Below are positions 1-11,858 of a stretch of 64,000 bases of DNA, in pieces (within the stretch, counting starts at the first letter, position 1; the number at the start of each line of letters is the position of its first letter). The notes beneath the pieces are model-generated. The model was given only the letters and a program-made list of their open reading frames with translations. It did no database searches and had not been told where the DNA came from. The stretch spans positions 38,588,688-38,652,687 of the forward strand of contig OX392535.1 in the NCBI GenBank assembly GCA_947623455.1, written 5' to 3'. The translations under genes were made by a program, and so were the position numbers. This DNA comes from Mimachlamys varia (taxonomy: Eukaryota; Mollusca; Bivalvia; Pectinida; Pectinidae).

Positions 1-64
1 GTTTCATGTAGACACTCTTCAAAGACAAATTGCTTGTTATACCACATTTTTTTCTCTTGTGTAG

Positions 65-134
65 AGGGTTTCAGGAGACAGATGCTCAAACTCCTTCAGA
101 TCCACCAGTCGACCCGGCCGCTCAGTTTGCAGAG
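65..134 (+). CDS. RNF126: RNF126-like exon (first in window)
   Basis: Preceded by a T-rich tract and an AG acceptor at 63-64 (a second AG at 65-66 is possible), and followed by a GT donor at 135. It encodes GFQETDAQTPSDPP then VDPAAQFAE. The opening GF matches the point just after the N-terminal zinc finger in vertebrate RNF126 (ESGF), so this exon begins where that finger ends. It ends in phase 0. Confidence 0.85.
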
Positions 135-3100
135 GTTTGTTATAAAGTTTTTTTCTCTTACACTGACTCGTGCTTAGACATACATTAATTTGATCCCTGG
201 GCAACTTATCTAGACCTCAATAAGATATCACAGTTTACATTGCTGTGGAAATTGGAAGTTTCATGTTTTGGAAAAGCTTTTTGATAGAAAGATTTGTTTC
301 AATGTTTTGTTTGGACAGATTGAGCCAGATAACTCCATAGAGGAATTCTTGGAATTTAACTCAAAACTGTTTGTGTTTATAAGATAAATAAGGTTTTATC
401 AACATTTAGACTGTAATCAATGAAGGCTTTATAATTGAAAGCTAATTGTTCACATCTTTCCAGCTATGGGGCCGGGCATTTTTAGACAGCTTTCAGAACC
501 AGGTATCTGGTGGAACAACAGCTCCTACACGAGAACGAACTGAAGACTCGGATTCTGAAGATGAAGAAAGGAATCATCCCCAGCCTCATGGGCTTCGTCC
601 TTCCAGGATAAGGCCATTTAGGATATCTGTCCGAACAGGAAATCGGCGGCCGGTAAATCGACAGCAACAACATATACATGGGTGTGTATATATAATACAC
701 TATACAGCTATTTCTGTGCATTCAAGATTGCTTTGTAAGAAAATCAACATGACAAAGCAGATTCAATCTTCAAAATAACTGAAAAAAAACAGACACCAAT
801 TTATTAAAAGCTTTTCTCCTAGTTTTGGTTTCTATCATAGCAATTTCTCAATATTTAAGTTACTTGAACTATTGAGTGATTCTATTCCCATTTTACTGGT
901 TGGTAACTAGCTTTCTTGAAGTACCCATTCACTAATGCAGGAATTGAGGTTTCCGCTTTCTGAAAACACAATAAATATTCAAGTCGGCATTCTTTTGGAC
1001 CAGGATATTGATCGGTGCTTAGTTGAAAAGTGGTCACCAACTGCTAGAAGTGATCCCGAAAATCTTGTGGTTTACAAGTGTTTATGCATTGTGTAATTTT
1101 TGTTTTGTTCTAGGCTACTACAGATGTTTGTAGATAGGTTAACAGGAGAAATGGGCCAGCCTGTGTAAGTATCATGGTTATACTTGCTGTAAAAGTTGAT
1201 ATTTTTGTGTGTTTGGAATTTTTCGCTTAGTCAACCTCTAAACTGTTTACAGTGTGACAATTTTTGTGCTGCCAACCGAGCTGTTTTTTACTGTGTGCCA
1301 ACAATACTATTAGACATTGTAGAATTTGAGTAGTGTCAATGTGTTCATATGTTGATTTATTTGAGAAGATTTAAAGCAAGCGAAAATGTCCACGCCGCAT
1401 ACAATTCCACTTTTACAGTGCAAACTTACAATACAAAAAATGAAACCATAAAATGCATCATTTACCAGTCAATACATATGGATTCAACAAAGGCTAAACA
1501 TGATATTTAAAAACTTTATCAATTCTTAAGATTAAAAAAAGCATAATGATATTCTACAGTAATTTGGTTTAACTATAGCTTTACAATCACATGTATCAGA
1601 AAATTGAGCCCAATCTTTGTAATAATTTTTTGACTTCCTGCCATTCCCATGATAAATGGCAATCGCAACATCTCGTGGATGTTTCCGGTAATCTTCGGAA
1701 ATCTACTCCCTCGAATGCATGCATCTGAAAGCCATGCTGTGAATCACGACATAGTTTGGAATTCCTCAGACTTCATCCACACAAGACGGGACCGTCTTCT
1801 TCAGTGTGGCCATGAGCGCACCCATTTTGGAACAGGGAAACACCGTATGACCCTCTATACATGTATTCGAGGGAGTAGATTTCCAAGATCAGTAGAAATT
1901 TACCAAGAGATTTTGCATTTGGGTAAATGAGTCATAGTCTCAAAATACACAGACAAGGGAGATAACTGTCCTTAAATGAGTTATCTCAAATAAGATTTCA
2001 GAGTGACTCTGTACTGGAACCTCTGGATTTGTTTTGTTTGTTACTTGTTACATCTAATTTACCTTAATATGTGTGTATCATAGAAAACTGTTATCTCTTA
2101 GAATACTATGTAATTAGACTGATATGTTGGTATCATCTCAACACCTAGATACACATCAGGTGTATTTTGTATATATGTATTGTGAGAAGTCTTGTTATGT
2201 GTCCAATTTATCAGGAACTTCATGCCGATCCACGGTAACCCAGGTGACTACGCCTGGGGCGTCAGTGGACTCGATAATATTATCACACAGGTAAGTTTTG
2301 TTCGTTCAAATGTCCGTAAGGCCAAATAAAAGATGGGTGGTGTGGTTGCTGTACATGTACTGTCCCTAATGTTTTATGTTTACAGTTTTGACAATTTTCA
2401 GGGAAGAACTACTGTTAAATTATAGATCACTAGATCACTCTTTGATAAAGTTCTTTTAATATGCAAAAGAAAATGAAAAACACACTAAATAAACATCATT
2501 ACGAATACATATTCCTACCACAATACCCTATGTTATTCCACTCTCAGACCATTGTATAAACGTGCATTTCTTTTGTTTGGCCTTATTTTAATCATAATAC
2601 CAAAGACTTATGCCATGATGCAGTATCTATTTGTCTTCTTAAGCTTTTCATGTAATTCAAACTTTGAACTAGCTAAGTTCAGTTGTTAGAAATGTTCCTT
2701 TGGGTCAGTCAGATATTTATATTGCCACCATAGTCTCATGTCAGTGTGGGAAAAAACTTATGGCTTTGTGTTTAGTGTAAAAAGAAACCAATGAGCGATA
2801 CAGGCCAAGAAGCATCCTGCTATTTCTTTATTTGCCAAATTAAGAAAAATGTCACGTTTGAGATGTTGTAAATCCTGTAGAAATGTGGCTTGTTTCTAAT
2901 TAAGATTGAATTTCTTTACAGCTGTTGAACCAGCTTGAAGGGTCTGGTCCTGCCCCAGCTGACAAGACAAAGATAGATTCTTTACCTTCAGTACAGGTCA
3001 CTGAGAAGCAAGTGTGTAAGTAGTAGAACATGAAGTACAAGATTTGAATCAAATACATTGTACCTCATTAATTATGGCAATTGTGTAAATTACAAATTGT

Positions 3101-4692
3101 GTGTCTCATGTTTTTAAGGGAGCATTAATTGATTCAATTTAAAAGAATAGAAATATTGTACACTAAACAGTTGTGCTCTATTAAAACTTATAATAGAAGA
3201 TATTTGCAAAGGCCTGAAAAAACATGAATAGCAAGTTTGAGTCTTTGTTACAAAGTCTTGTCTGGTAACTTAGGTCTATATGTTTGGACAATTGGTGGTG
3301 CTTTATCTAGTAATTACACGATCTACAGGAGAGTTCACAGAATTCAGTGATGTTTCAATAGTTCTTGGCCGTGAAGACACTTTAGCAAATTCGAGTCCAT
3401 AAAGACTGACGTAGCTGATGTTCCAAGGTTTCAATGGCTGGGCTATAGATATGTGTGTCTGAGTCATAAAAGACATTTCAGAATGTCACAGCCTTTACAA
3501 GGAATTCATTTTATTAAGGCACCGTGGTCTAGTGGTAGGATGCTGGACTCATGATTGAAGGGTTGCGAATTTGAGTCACAGCCCTGGCATTCGTGTTATA
3601 TATCCTTCAACGAGAAATGGCAGTAGTTGTATGCTCCAGGGGAGTTGAGAACGATATTGGCTGGTTGCTAAGGCCTATAACCATGGATAATGATTTGTGA
3701 ACCACTTTGAGACTTACCATAAACTAGGTTTTGATAAAGCAGTATATAAGAACCTCAAATTATTATTATTATTATTATTGAAGCATTATTCAGAAATGTA
3801 TTTAAGTTTTCAATATGATTTCATTATCTTTGACAGCTGAGATTATACAGTGTTCTATTTGTATGGAGGATTTCCATGTAGATGAAATTGTTAAGAAGCT
3901 ACCATGTGAGCATCATTACCATAAGGACTGTATTGTACCCTGGTTAGAAATGGTAAGTGGGATCATTTTTATCAATAACAATCACATAGTTAAAAGTTCT
4001 TGTGTGCTTTCTCAAACTGCTGTTAAACCATTTTCAATACAAAGAGAAAACTCTATATGAGTATCAATGTAATATGGAATTTATCGATCAAGTTAACCAA
4101 TTTAATATGTTATGAGCCTTTAGGCAAGAGTTTAATCAATTCCATTTTGCATTGATCCAAGTGTAAGATTCTATTTATCCCATATAATCCTGAGAAATTA
4201 CACCAAAGCTTTTAAATTCATTTCACTGCAATAAGAAAGTCAAATTTCTACTTTGATTTTACGATTTTCACTACTGAGACAATCATATGACGTCATAAAG
4301 ATGTCATTTAATTAAGATGTGACAATAGTATTATTACAAATGTGTTAAACCACCATATTTATGACATGGCAGTATAACACGACTAAACAGGTCAATTATG
4401 TGATGAAAAAAACACAACACTCGCTCTATGGAAATTCTTATTTGTTCTGAATCACCTAAATTGGGAAAAAAGGTGAATGTCAAAGTATGTTAGAGATGTA
4501 GTTCAAATTGAGTGATTTGTGTTTCAGCATGGAACCTGCCCAGTATGTAGAAAGGATTTAAATGGTATTGACTCTTCCTTGAAGGACGACTACCCAAACC
4601 CAGTAGATTTAATGGACTCTGGTAATCTCACACCCGACTCGGCCTCTGGAGGCCAAGATCCCGATTCTGTGGCTGACGATGATGATGTTTGA
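65..4692 (+). CDS. RNF126: RNF126/RNF115-like RING-H2 E3 ubiquitin ligase, 3' part (7 exons)
   Basis: Spliced reading of 65-134, 464-681, 1114-1164, 2215-2290, 2922-3015, 3837-3952 and 4528-4692 gives one continuous frame of ~262 residues ending in TGA. All internal junctions are GT-AG and the split codons agree. Seen: an Asp/Glu- and Arg-rich middle region, the block NPGDYAWG followed by GLDNIITQLLNQLE, then PADKTKIDSLP, then a C-terminal RING-H2 (CSIC, 14 residues, CEHHYHKDC, 10 residues, CPVC) and a short acidic tail. The NPGDYAWG block, the PADK linker and the RING are diagnostic of the vertebrate RNF126/RNF115 (BCA2) pair. In that family the RING recruits ubiquitin-charged E2 and an N-terminal zinc finger binds ubiquitin or BAG6-held clients in cytosolic quality control and receptor sorting. 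That finger is upstream of this window. Invertebrates often have one gene for the pair, so the RNF126 versus RNF115 label is uncertain. The start codon is not in view. Confidence 0.93.
464..681 (+). CDS. RNF126: RNF126-like exon, acidic/basic low-complexity linker
   Basis: Acceptor TTTCCAG ends at 463; donor GT is at 682-683. It encodes LWGRAFLDSFQNQ, an acidic run (EDSDSEDEE) and an Arg-rich stretch with RIRPFRISVRTGNRRP. The composition and order resemble the poorly conserved middle of RNF115/126. Ends in phase 2 (GG), which combines with the next exon's first G to give glycine. An ATG-started reading beginning inside the preceding intron at 446 is only a by-product of reading through. Confidence 0.85.
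1114..1164 (+). CDS. RNF126: RNF126-like exon, short helical segment
   Basis: A 51-nt exon between a TTTTGTTCTAG acceptor and a GTAAGT donor. It encodes LLQMFVDRLTGEMGQP, aligned with the conserved ILQ-IF/V segment ahead of the NP-DYAWG block in RNF115/126. Too short for ordinary ORF detection but supported by phase on both sides. Confidence 0.82.
1697..1884. mobile_element. MITE with 19-bp terminal inverted repeats
   Basis: GGAAATCTACTCCCTCGAA at 1697-1715 is repeated in exact inverse at 1866-1884; the inverse match continues imperfectly on both sides. The ~150 bp between them has no family signature. It lies inside an intron of the RNF126-like gene. The short open frame spanning it is incidental. 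Confidence 0.7.
2215..2290 (+). CDS. RNF126: RNF126-like exon, NPGDYAWG block
   Basis: Flanked by ATCAG and GTAAGT. It encodes NFMPIHGNPGDYAWG then VSGLDNIITQ. This is the strongest family signature outside the RING: RNF115 and RNF126 share NP-DYAWG followed by GLDAI-TQLL. Confidence 0.93.
2922..3015 (+). CDS. RNF126: RNF126-like exon, PADK linker before RING
   Basis: Flanked by TTTACAG and GTAAG. It encodes LLNQLEGSGPAPADKTKI then DSLPSVQVTEKQV. The PPADK-I-LPTV-VT pattern is shared with vertebrate homologues and leads directly into the RING. Ends in phase 1. Confidence 0.93.
3518..3780 (+). mobile_element. tRNA-derived SINE with (ATT)n tail
   Basis: The head at 3518 carries a perfect pol III A box (TGGTCTAGTGG, 3525-3535) and a degenerate B box near 3562-3574. 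The body contains CACTTTGAGACTTACC and AGCAGTATATAAG, resembling the conserved LINE-like 3' part of animal V-SINE/Deu-type elements. The tail is seven or so ATT repeats ending at 3780. Intronic, same strand as the gene. No clear target-site duplication. Confidence 0.75.
3837..3952 (+). CDS. RNF126: RNF126-like exon, first part of RING-H2
   Basis: Flanked by TTGACAG and GTAAGT. It encodes SEIIQCSICMEDFHVDEIV, then KKLPCEHHYHKDCIVPWLEM. It holds six of the eight zinc ligands (C, C, C, H, H, C) in the C3H2C3 order, and the IVPWLE helix typical of RNF115/126. Confidence 0.96.
4528..4692 (+). CDS. RNF126: RNF126-like terminal exon, end of RING and acidic tail
   Basis: Acceptor TTTCAG ends at 4527. 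It encodes HGTCPVCRKDLNG (last two zinc ligands in CPVC), then a ~42-residue tail rich in Asp, Ser and Pro ending in several Asp residues and Val, with TGA at 4690-4692. The tail is unrelated to the Ser-rich tail of human RNF126, as expected for a variable region. Confidence 0.95.
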   Translation, partial: HGTCPVCRKDLNGIDSSLKDDYPNPVDLMDSGNLTPDSASGGQDPDSVADDDDV

Positions 4693-5310
4693 GTAGTAAC
4701 CTTGTTTAGATATTGAAATGTGATAGAGACATGTTGGGGCAAGCAGATAGCTGATCATTATGGACGTCTCTCCGATCACTTCTGACTGTGAAAGATGTGC
4801 CAACATGTTCAGTAGGAGTCTTTACCACGATGCTTCACTTGTGAATTTAATGTATTTGATATGATACGAAGTTTGCAGCTATATATGGACTGCCTTTTGT
4901 CAAGATCCTTTGTGCTGCAGTGACTTGTGGCAAAAAAATGAGAAATATATATATTAAATGGCTTTTTGACAAGTCTGAAATTTGAATATACATAGAATAT
5001 CTACTTTGGAAATTATATTTGAATACGTTTAGCTAAAAATAACTCTGCCAGGGCAGTATAAAATATCCCTGTTATGTTTCCTGTGTATGTGTGCATGGAG
5101 TCTAGCCTGGGATTCAGCTATGTGGATACTTGTGTATGATAGATATGAACAGGAAATGAGAGGACGATGAATGTTGTCATAAAAAAAAATGTAAGAAATG
5201 CAATGACATTAGTGTGTTTTTTTACTTGCAAGGATTAGGTGTGATGTTGATTTTATTTTAAAATCCTGACAGTTGCAATGTTTGCAGTATTAAAAGTGTG
5301 ATTAAAAAAC
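4693..5310 (+). other. Probable 3' UTR of the RNF126-like gene
   Basis: Non-coding AT-rich sequence directly after the stop. ATTAAA-type poly(A) signals occur near 4951 and 5300. I cannot decide which is used. No other gene signal is visible. Confidence 0.5.
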
Positions 5311-5912
5311 GAAAGACTTTATTGTGGAGTGAGTGGGTTGTTGTGGGCCAGTCCTAGGCCGTTTTCGTTTAAGCCGTTGAACAGTTTAGACCGTAGTTGT
5401 TCGTTTATTAAATAAGGTTGGACCTCTAGTAATTTGATGCTGCTTTCAGCCTTGCATGAGTATTTTACAGGTCCGCCAGGATTTATATCCGATAACATTA
5501 CATTTTAAAGCAGACAAACCGGTTGTTCGGCATAAACAGAAACGGCTCTAGTGTTGGATGTTGTTGTACATGTCTGGGCTGCTGCTGTTGTGTGTGGTAT
5601 ATCTTCCCCTTTTATCCTCTCTATTTCACTTTGAATTATTTTAATACCCGTCACTTTTCAATAGATTTGTTACTAATCAGACATCTGTGTTAAGTATGTG
5701 TTGTTTAAATGCTGTACACATTAGTATTTGTAGATCATTTATTTTTCTTTATTTATTCATTTCTGGAGGAGAAAAATTAGTTTTAATGAATGAATGTATC
5801 TGATTTATAGAATATGAAACGTAGAAATATTTGCAAATGAAAATGCGTGTGAAAATCTAAATATGCCTGTTGGACACATACTTGTATGATAGGTTGTTAC
5901 CATGGTTACAGG

Positions 5913-5933
5913 CCCCCCCCCCCCCCCCCCCCC
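5913..5933. repeat. Poly-C tract (21 nt)
   Basis: Uninterrupted run of C. Similar G or C runs lie at 6196-6216, 47420-47438, 48383-48398 and around 51263-51288. Run length is unreliable in any assembly. Confidence 0.9.
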
Positions 5934-5969
5934 TAATTTGTTATTGTGACCATGGCCAGCTATTTTTTA

Positions 5970-7345
5970 TTATTATTTATTAAATCACTTGACCCTATGG
6001 GTCAATCAAGCTTATGCTCTGGCACAGCATCAGTCGTCAACATTTCTATAAATAACTTTTGATTCGAGCATAATTGATGAGATTTGGCAGTCTTTAGGAC
6101 AAGGAAATTCGAAACTTAATGGATGGCAAACTTTTGTGGCCAGGCCAAAGAAGAAGGGTAAGGTTATCTAAAAACTTTTAAAGGACCATTTGTAAGGGGG
6201 GGGGGGGGGGGGGGGGAATGAAAGTTGTAAGAATTAGAGCTTAAAGGGGAGATTTTTGTAGTTACCATTTTGATCTTAAAAATGAGCTCAATTATTTTAA
6301 CCTAATACAAGGATTTATAATAATATGCCTAAGTTTGCCTGAAACATGTATTACTTGTCATTTTCTATGAAGACAAGTTTTTACAGGGCCATCTGTTTTC
6401 TTATTGGCATTTTTACCTTCTCATCTCCCATCTCTTAATCAAACTAGATCTGAGTAATGCTCTTCTGGTCCTTAATTATTGGTATTGTTGTTTTTGGGTC
6501 AGTAATGATATCTCATACTTCTGATTGGCCGAGAGGTTTGTTAGTTTTTTTTTTTTTTTTTTCAAAATTGTCATTTCCACCAGATCACAATATTTGTAAG
6601 AATCATTATCCTTTTGCCAAGATAATCAAACTATAAATCTTTGTATAAATGAAAAACATCACTTTCCCATTCTACGGGCTACTTCCATGGTTTTAACATT
6701 ATTTAAGGATTAACTTGAATCTATTTTTTATGTCATGGGGGTATAACACAAAAAAACGGAGTGTACTCTAAATAAACCGGAAAGTGGTTTATGATGAGAG
6801 TACACTCCGGTTTTTTATGTTATAACCCCATAATATAAAGAATAGATTCAAGTTAATACTTATAATTTAATCTATACCCTGCGAAAATTAACTTTATTGA
6901 TGGACAGTTTTCTCTTACAAATCATTACGCTGATGCATACGCCAATCAAAAGCGACGTTATAAACGGTGACGTCATTTTTTACAGGATGAACTGATAACA
7001 TAGTTTTTAAGCCAATGAAAATGCTTGTTTCAAACAAGATTAAAAGTATTGGTATTAAAGCATGCTTCGGCAAATGAAGGGTATGCTCATCCTATGGGAG
7101 ATAAGCAGGCCCAAGATGGGAAATAAGGCACTGGTAATTGTTTTATCTCATTTTAGATATCTGTATAAAGGGATTTTTAACCTATTACATTTGGTTTAAA
7201 GCTTCCTTTTGGAAAAATGAAAATTTTAGTGCCTGTTTTTTTCATTTGGGATTTTAATCTAAATTGGTGTGGAGCAATGGAAATCAGAATTGTATTATAT
7301 AAAGTAAACAGGTGAGAGATACAGGCCCGGGTGGCCTCTTGTTAT
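5970..7345 (-). mobile_element. Possible decayed Helentron/HINE-like element, minus strand
   Basis: Read on the minus strand, the right end opens with AACAAGAGGCCACCCGGGCC, a palindromic start like those of elements at 17294 and 59459, followed by TCTCTCACCTG. The left end has a hairpin (TTGACCC, 3-nt loop, GGGTCAA, about 5991-6007) followed by an A/T-rich end. The inverted subterminal repeat is poorly preserved. A palindromic MITE (6709-6857) and a poly-G tract sit inside it. Boundaries are inferred. Confidence 0.35.
6709..6857. mobile_element. Palindromic fold-back MITE
   Basis: ATTAACTTGAATCTATT at 6709-6725 pairs with AATAGATTCAAGTTAAT at 6841-6857. The complementarity continues almost to the centre, including CGGAGTGTACTCT versus AGAGTACACTCCG, with an inner hairpin of ATAAACC and GGTTTAT. 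The transcript would form one ~70-bp stem. Confidence 0.85.
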
Positions 7346-8024
7346 GTATTTGTCACAAAAATTGACCTTCATGAATATTAATGACGCAGATTATTTTAAG
7401 ACACAAGTTAGAAGACAAATGAAATCAATGTTTTCTTGCTGATATATTAACAAAATATAAGCCATCCATCTGCAATTAAAATATTGTCTTAACCAATACT
7501 GGTTTTATCAGTGTTGTTTTCCTTTAGAAATGTCTATTTCTTTGACAGATGAAAAATTGTCAGTTAAATACAGGTTTTGTATGAATTAGTTTTAACCCAC
7601 ATTGTATACAGTTTGAAGTCCTAATTATTTGAAGTCTAGAAACAAATATATACAATGAAAGAATATTGAGCTTATTAAATCTACAAATCATGGATGTGTC
7701 CCATCAACACAGAAGCCTTCACCGTCAATCAAAGAGAATATAAATTTGGTTGAACAAGAAGGATTGCCTTGTTTACTGCAGTGCTATCCGAACTGAGAAC
7801 GGCCCATGTGTATTAACTCCTACCGCTCAGCCTTTCACTTGTATTACAGAGCGGTCTCACTCCTATCGGTTCTATATTCAGATTAGATGGAGCGACTTGA
7901 CAATGACAGCGTACAGGTAAAACATTTTCAGTTTTGAGAACGACAAAACGCAGCTGAAAACATCTATCGATAAAAACATGTGCCTCAGGCTCCAGCCGCT
8001 TGATTCTGATTGGCAGTAGGCCTA

Positions 8025-8340
8025 ATGGATGAAAACACTTTCGGTCGTGTTTGTCAACACGGAAAACCTTTGGATAGTAATTCAAAGAACACCATTATCC
8101 ATCTTCATGCTGAAGGTCTTTCGTTCTGGGAAATATCAAAACAGACGGGAGTGTCGTAATCTGCGTGTCACAAAATTGCAAGTGGTAATCTATCAAACCC
8201 TAAAGTGAAAAGAATGTCAGTTGTAGGCCTACCAGTAACTAAAAAAGCTACAGCAATGAGACACCTGTCTCCGAAACAATCCCGTTTTTGCAGAGACTTT
8301 TCCGGAGCTGGCCGTAGTCACGGCCCTCGGTGACATTCCA
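8025..8340 (+). pseudogene. Broken Pax-like paired-domain ORF
   Basis: From ATG 8025 the frame reads MDENTFGRVCQHGKPLDS, then IIHLHAEGLSFWEISKQTGV, then a stop codon (TAA where CAA would give Gln) and continues SACHKIASGN and VTKKATAMRH. This follows the N-terminal (PAI) subdomain of a paired domain: a NG-PL beta turn, IV-L...G...DIS-QL-VS helix-turn-helix, then VSKI. Paired-type HTHs occur in Pax factors and in Tc1-like transposases. No homeobox or DDE catalytic region is visible, and there are no introns. Most likely a dead transposon-borne or retrocopied fragment. Confidence 0.5.
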
Positions 8341-8396
8341 AATCGGGAGCTGGGGAATTATTTTAGCCTGTATGGCTATGTGTTATTGAAAGCTGT

Positions 8397-8530
8397 TTAA
8401 AGGCCCAATATACGTAACATTCGGCAAAACTTGAAGCGAAAATTTTACAAGATTTGACAAGCATAAAGTCTGAAATTCGATGAAGTGAAGCTATATAAAT
8501 CTTTTTTTCTTCTTTTTTTGACGTGTACGG
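8397..8530 (+). mobile_element. Truncated MITE, same family as 57617-58011
   Basis: TTTAAAGGCCCAATATACG followed by TAACATTCGGCAAAACTTGAAG matches the left end of the 57617-58011 element nearly base for base. No matching right end is found before the next repeat. Confidence 0.65.
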
Positions 8531-8943
8531 TTAAATTGTGACATAAAATAAGGCCCGAAGAAACTGCTGGTAGTTGATTTGAGGTAAATTCAAAGTCTTG
8601 AAATCCACTAGGTTTGGACTAGGCTTGTATATATAGGTCATACCATTTTGTTAAAAAATTTTTTATTAAAATTCTCAAAATTTAATACGAGTAAATGTAT
8701 CACCAATAGCCTTGCTAGGAGACCCAATAGAAACAGATAAGTGAGGTCAAATCCCATGTGGGGAATTAAGTTGACAAGTACTGACCGTCTGTTGGTGGTT
8801 TTTCTCCAGGTACTAATCAGGCTTTCCTCTGCCTCCAAAATCTGGCACATCCTTTAAAAATGTTCCTGGCTGTTGGGAGAACGTAAAACAAAATAAACCA
8901 AGCCAGATACATGCAAGTGAATATTGTGCTCCTAGTTCCCTGT

Positions 8944-9282
8944 TCACCAATTCAATCTATCGCTATGGTATTTCTGCCTACCAATTCAATCTATCGTTAT
9001 GGTATTTCTGCCCACCAATTTAATCTATCGCTATGGTATTTCTGCCCACCAATTTAATCTATGGCTATGGTAATTCTGCCCACCAATTCAATCTATGGCT
9101 ATGGTATTTCTGCCCACCAATTCAATCTATGGCTATGGTATTTCTGCCCACCAATTCAATCTATCGCTATGGTAATTCTGCCTACCAATTCAATCTATCG
9201 CTATGGTAATTCTGCCCACCAATTCAATCTATCGCTATGGTATTTCTGCCCACCAATTCAATCTATGGCTATGGTAATTTTT
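8944..9282. repeat. 34-bp minisatellite (~10 copies)
   Basis: Unit core is CACCAATTCAATCTATCG followed by CTATGGTATTTCTGCC. Copies alternate CGC/GGC before TATGG and TATT/TAAT after it. The short frames rich in HQFNL and PPIQS are artefacts of the period. Confidence 0.95.
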
Positions 9283-9289
9283 TGCACCA

Positions 9290-11100
9290 TGTAGTATGAT
9301 TTGGATAGTAAATGATAAAAGAACAAATAATTCCTGTGAATTTTATTGTATTACAACGTAACATCATAATACATATATACACATACATACTGTGATATAA
9401 TACACAATCTATATGGCTGTACATGTATATCCTTATCTACAAATTGAAGCAAATATGAAACCAAATACATCTCATTTCTCATCACCCATGAACAAGTCTA
9501 TATTATATACTAGATCTATGTTAGTTTATTCACAATGATAAAATGTATGAAAATAACATAGCAAAGTTCAATTGCACAAGATAAAAACACTTCTGATCAT
9601 GATTTGGTGAAATGACAAAAGAACAAAAATAAAACTGGAATGAACCATTAAATAGCTACTTTTTGAGCAAATCACTAACGTCCATTGTCTTAAAGAGGCT
9701 GGCTACCAGGTACACATTACCGGGGGCTTTTCAACCTCACTTTATGAAGCAGGATATCTTAATTTACACACCAGTTGCCATAATTAGATGTTTATGGTGA
9801 CATATATATAATTATATATATACCAGGTAGTCACCTTAAATGCATAGCAAGCAGACAACTGTATACAATGGACAAATCTATTGGACTTATTTCGTCAGAT
9901 ATGTTGTAGACATTTGAATTAGGAATACAAATAGCAACTACCGTCCATATATTGAAGCAAGCCACACTCTGTAAGTTTAAGTTATTTTTGGAAGATAAAT
10001 TTCCATATTAGTTTACAATGAAGGACTATTTGCAAATTAAACTCTAAACTATAATTCCAGTAATGATTGTGTATGATATCAATTTAATATGAAATTGCAT
10101 CCTCTCTATGGCAAATTCAAGTTTTGTGAATAAAGCCAATATGCACGGTTTGCAAACAATAATGAAACACAGAAATATAATAATTTACAGTATTCAGATC
10201 TAAAAAAAAATATCTCCATTTTGTGGCAGCAAAAGTTTGGTTAAATCATGTAAGTCATTATTTCCATTATATCATTAAAAGGTTAGACTTAATAGCTTAA
10301 TTTATTAAAGACTACTTGTACATTTAATTTTTGATTTCTAATTAATGATCTCATGATTTTTTATTTCACACTTTCCTGGGGATGTACCTTGGTATAGATT
10401 TTTGATGGAAGTTAATTGATTCACACCGGTTCTTGATCTTGGGACTAAATCTAGATCTATAGCCTACACTATTAGATATTTTATTGAAAATACTTATCTG
10501 GCAAGTTTTAAAGCTCCAATTTTTACTGAATAAAACTATTACTGACTTAATTATAAATTCTCTGTACAATCCTTTGCTAATAAGATAATTATTAGATGTA
10601 ATAACATTATGCTTATATTTAATTTTGTTTTACAAAACAAGTTTATATCTACCAGGTACATGTACATACAAGTAGTCTAGGTCATGATTAATCTAAATGA
10701 TCATATGGGTCTTTATATAAACAAGATTTACCTCCCTTTAGTGTAGGCTTATTAGCGATCTACAAAATGGGAGGTAATTAACTTTCATTTATACAAAAAC
10801 CCAATAACATGTACATAATAGTATAAGATGAAAAGAACTGACCGTTCATGTATTGACAATACACCAGCCTGTTGAATATACTTAAGATACTGTAACAATT
10901 CCATTTCTACAACATGATCAACAAATATTCAAATTGTCATAAATATATGACCCAAATAAACCAATCAAGTTGAATGGAAGGCAGCTTTATTTCAAATTAA
11001 AGCAATTTTGTAATATTCCAAGCTACCATACTTCTGCTACCAGAAAACTCTGTAAAGCATACTTGAATAAGTTAATATCACATGAAAATCTAATGTAAAG
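9290..11100. other. AT-rich intergenic stretch, possible distal 3' UTR of endophilin
   Basis: No coding or RNA gene signal. On the minus strand an AATAAA occurs near 9340-9346, which could end a long 3' UTR starting at 13228, but nothing else supports this. Confidence 0.35.
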
Positions 11101-11108
11101 AATTCTCA

Positions 11109-11304
11109 CCAAGGTTGTCAGAGCGAGAGTTGAACGTTTGGGCTGGTACTACTAGATAAAGCTGAATGGACGACAGGTAGGAATAGAGTAGTTATTATAT
11201 CATAGAAAGTGGGTTATATACAGCTTCAAATATAAATTAACAATTAGAAGATTTGAGGAAACCCAACTAGCATTGTTACTTCTACTCTGCTCTGACAACT
11301 TTGG
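11109..11304. mobile_element. MITE with ~16-bp terminal inverted repeats
   Basis: CCAAGGTTGTCAGAGC at 11109-11124 is matched in inverse by GCTCTGACAACTTTGG at 11289-11304 (one mismatch). About 196 bp overall, no coding capacity. Confidence 0.75.
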
Positions 11305-11473
11305 GTCATTTTTGTGGAGAAATAAAATTGTATACACTTTGAGATGTCTCCCAGATATCTAGACATATTGATGTTGACAGAAATCTTCACGGCTTGATTT
11401 TCAATTTACTGGATATGTAAATGTTTGTACACCTGTGTCAACATCAGTGAACACATTCCAAGTATAAAACATG

Positions 11474-11858
11474 TACCGCATTTGCTGTAATTAGCACCCC
11501 CTCCCTGTAAGTGCCTCCTCCTTCAGAAGCTTTACAGAGCTATTGAAATGATATAAGCACCCCCCACCAATCGTGACACAAATAAATGATTTTATCTAAC
11601 TGTACGGCGAACCTCACTGAGCGTAAGTTTACTAGAAAACACACCCAGAAATATTGGTAAAGTGTACACAAATTGTCTGAAATTGATGACAAGAATGTCT
11701 TGCATCGTGAGTACTTTCCATTCTTGTCACAATACATCATATTTATTTACTTGATAAAAACGACATTTTTTCACACGATCCTAGTTTTATTCTATTAAGC
11801 GCCCCCTTTGGAACCAATTTTTCAGGTGCCCTGGGCGCTAAATACAGACAATACGGTA
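11474..11858. mobile_element. MITE with ~25-bp imperfect inverted ends
   Basis: The left end TACCGCATTTGCTGTAATTA then GCACCC is matched in inverse by GGGCGCTAAATACAGACAAT then ACGGTA at the right. A similar fragment (CACTGTAATTAGCGCCCAGG) occurs at 63402-63421, so this is a family. Confidence 0.65.

Noticed and set aside
446..778. Separate 110-residue gene starting at 446
   Set aside because: It is the RNF126-like exon 464-681 read through both introns.
5913..6216. Poly-C and poly-G runs as a regulatory G-quadruplex pair
   Set aside because: Plain homopolymers of uncertain true length; no further context supports a function.
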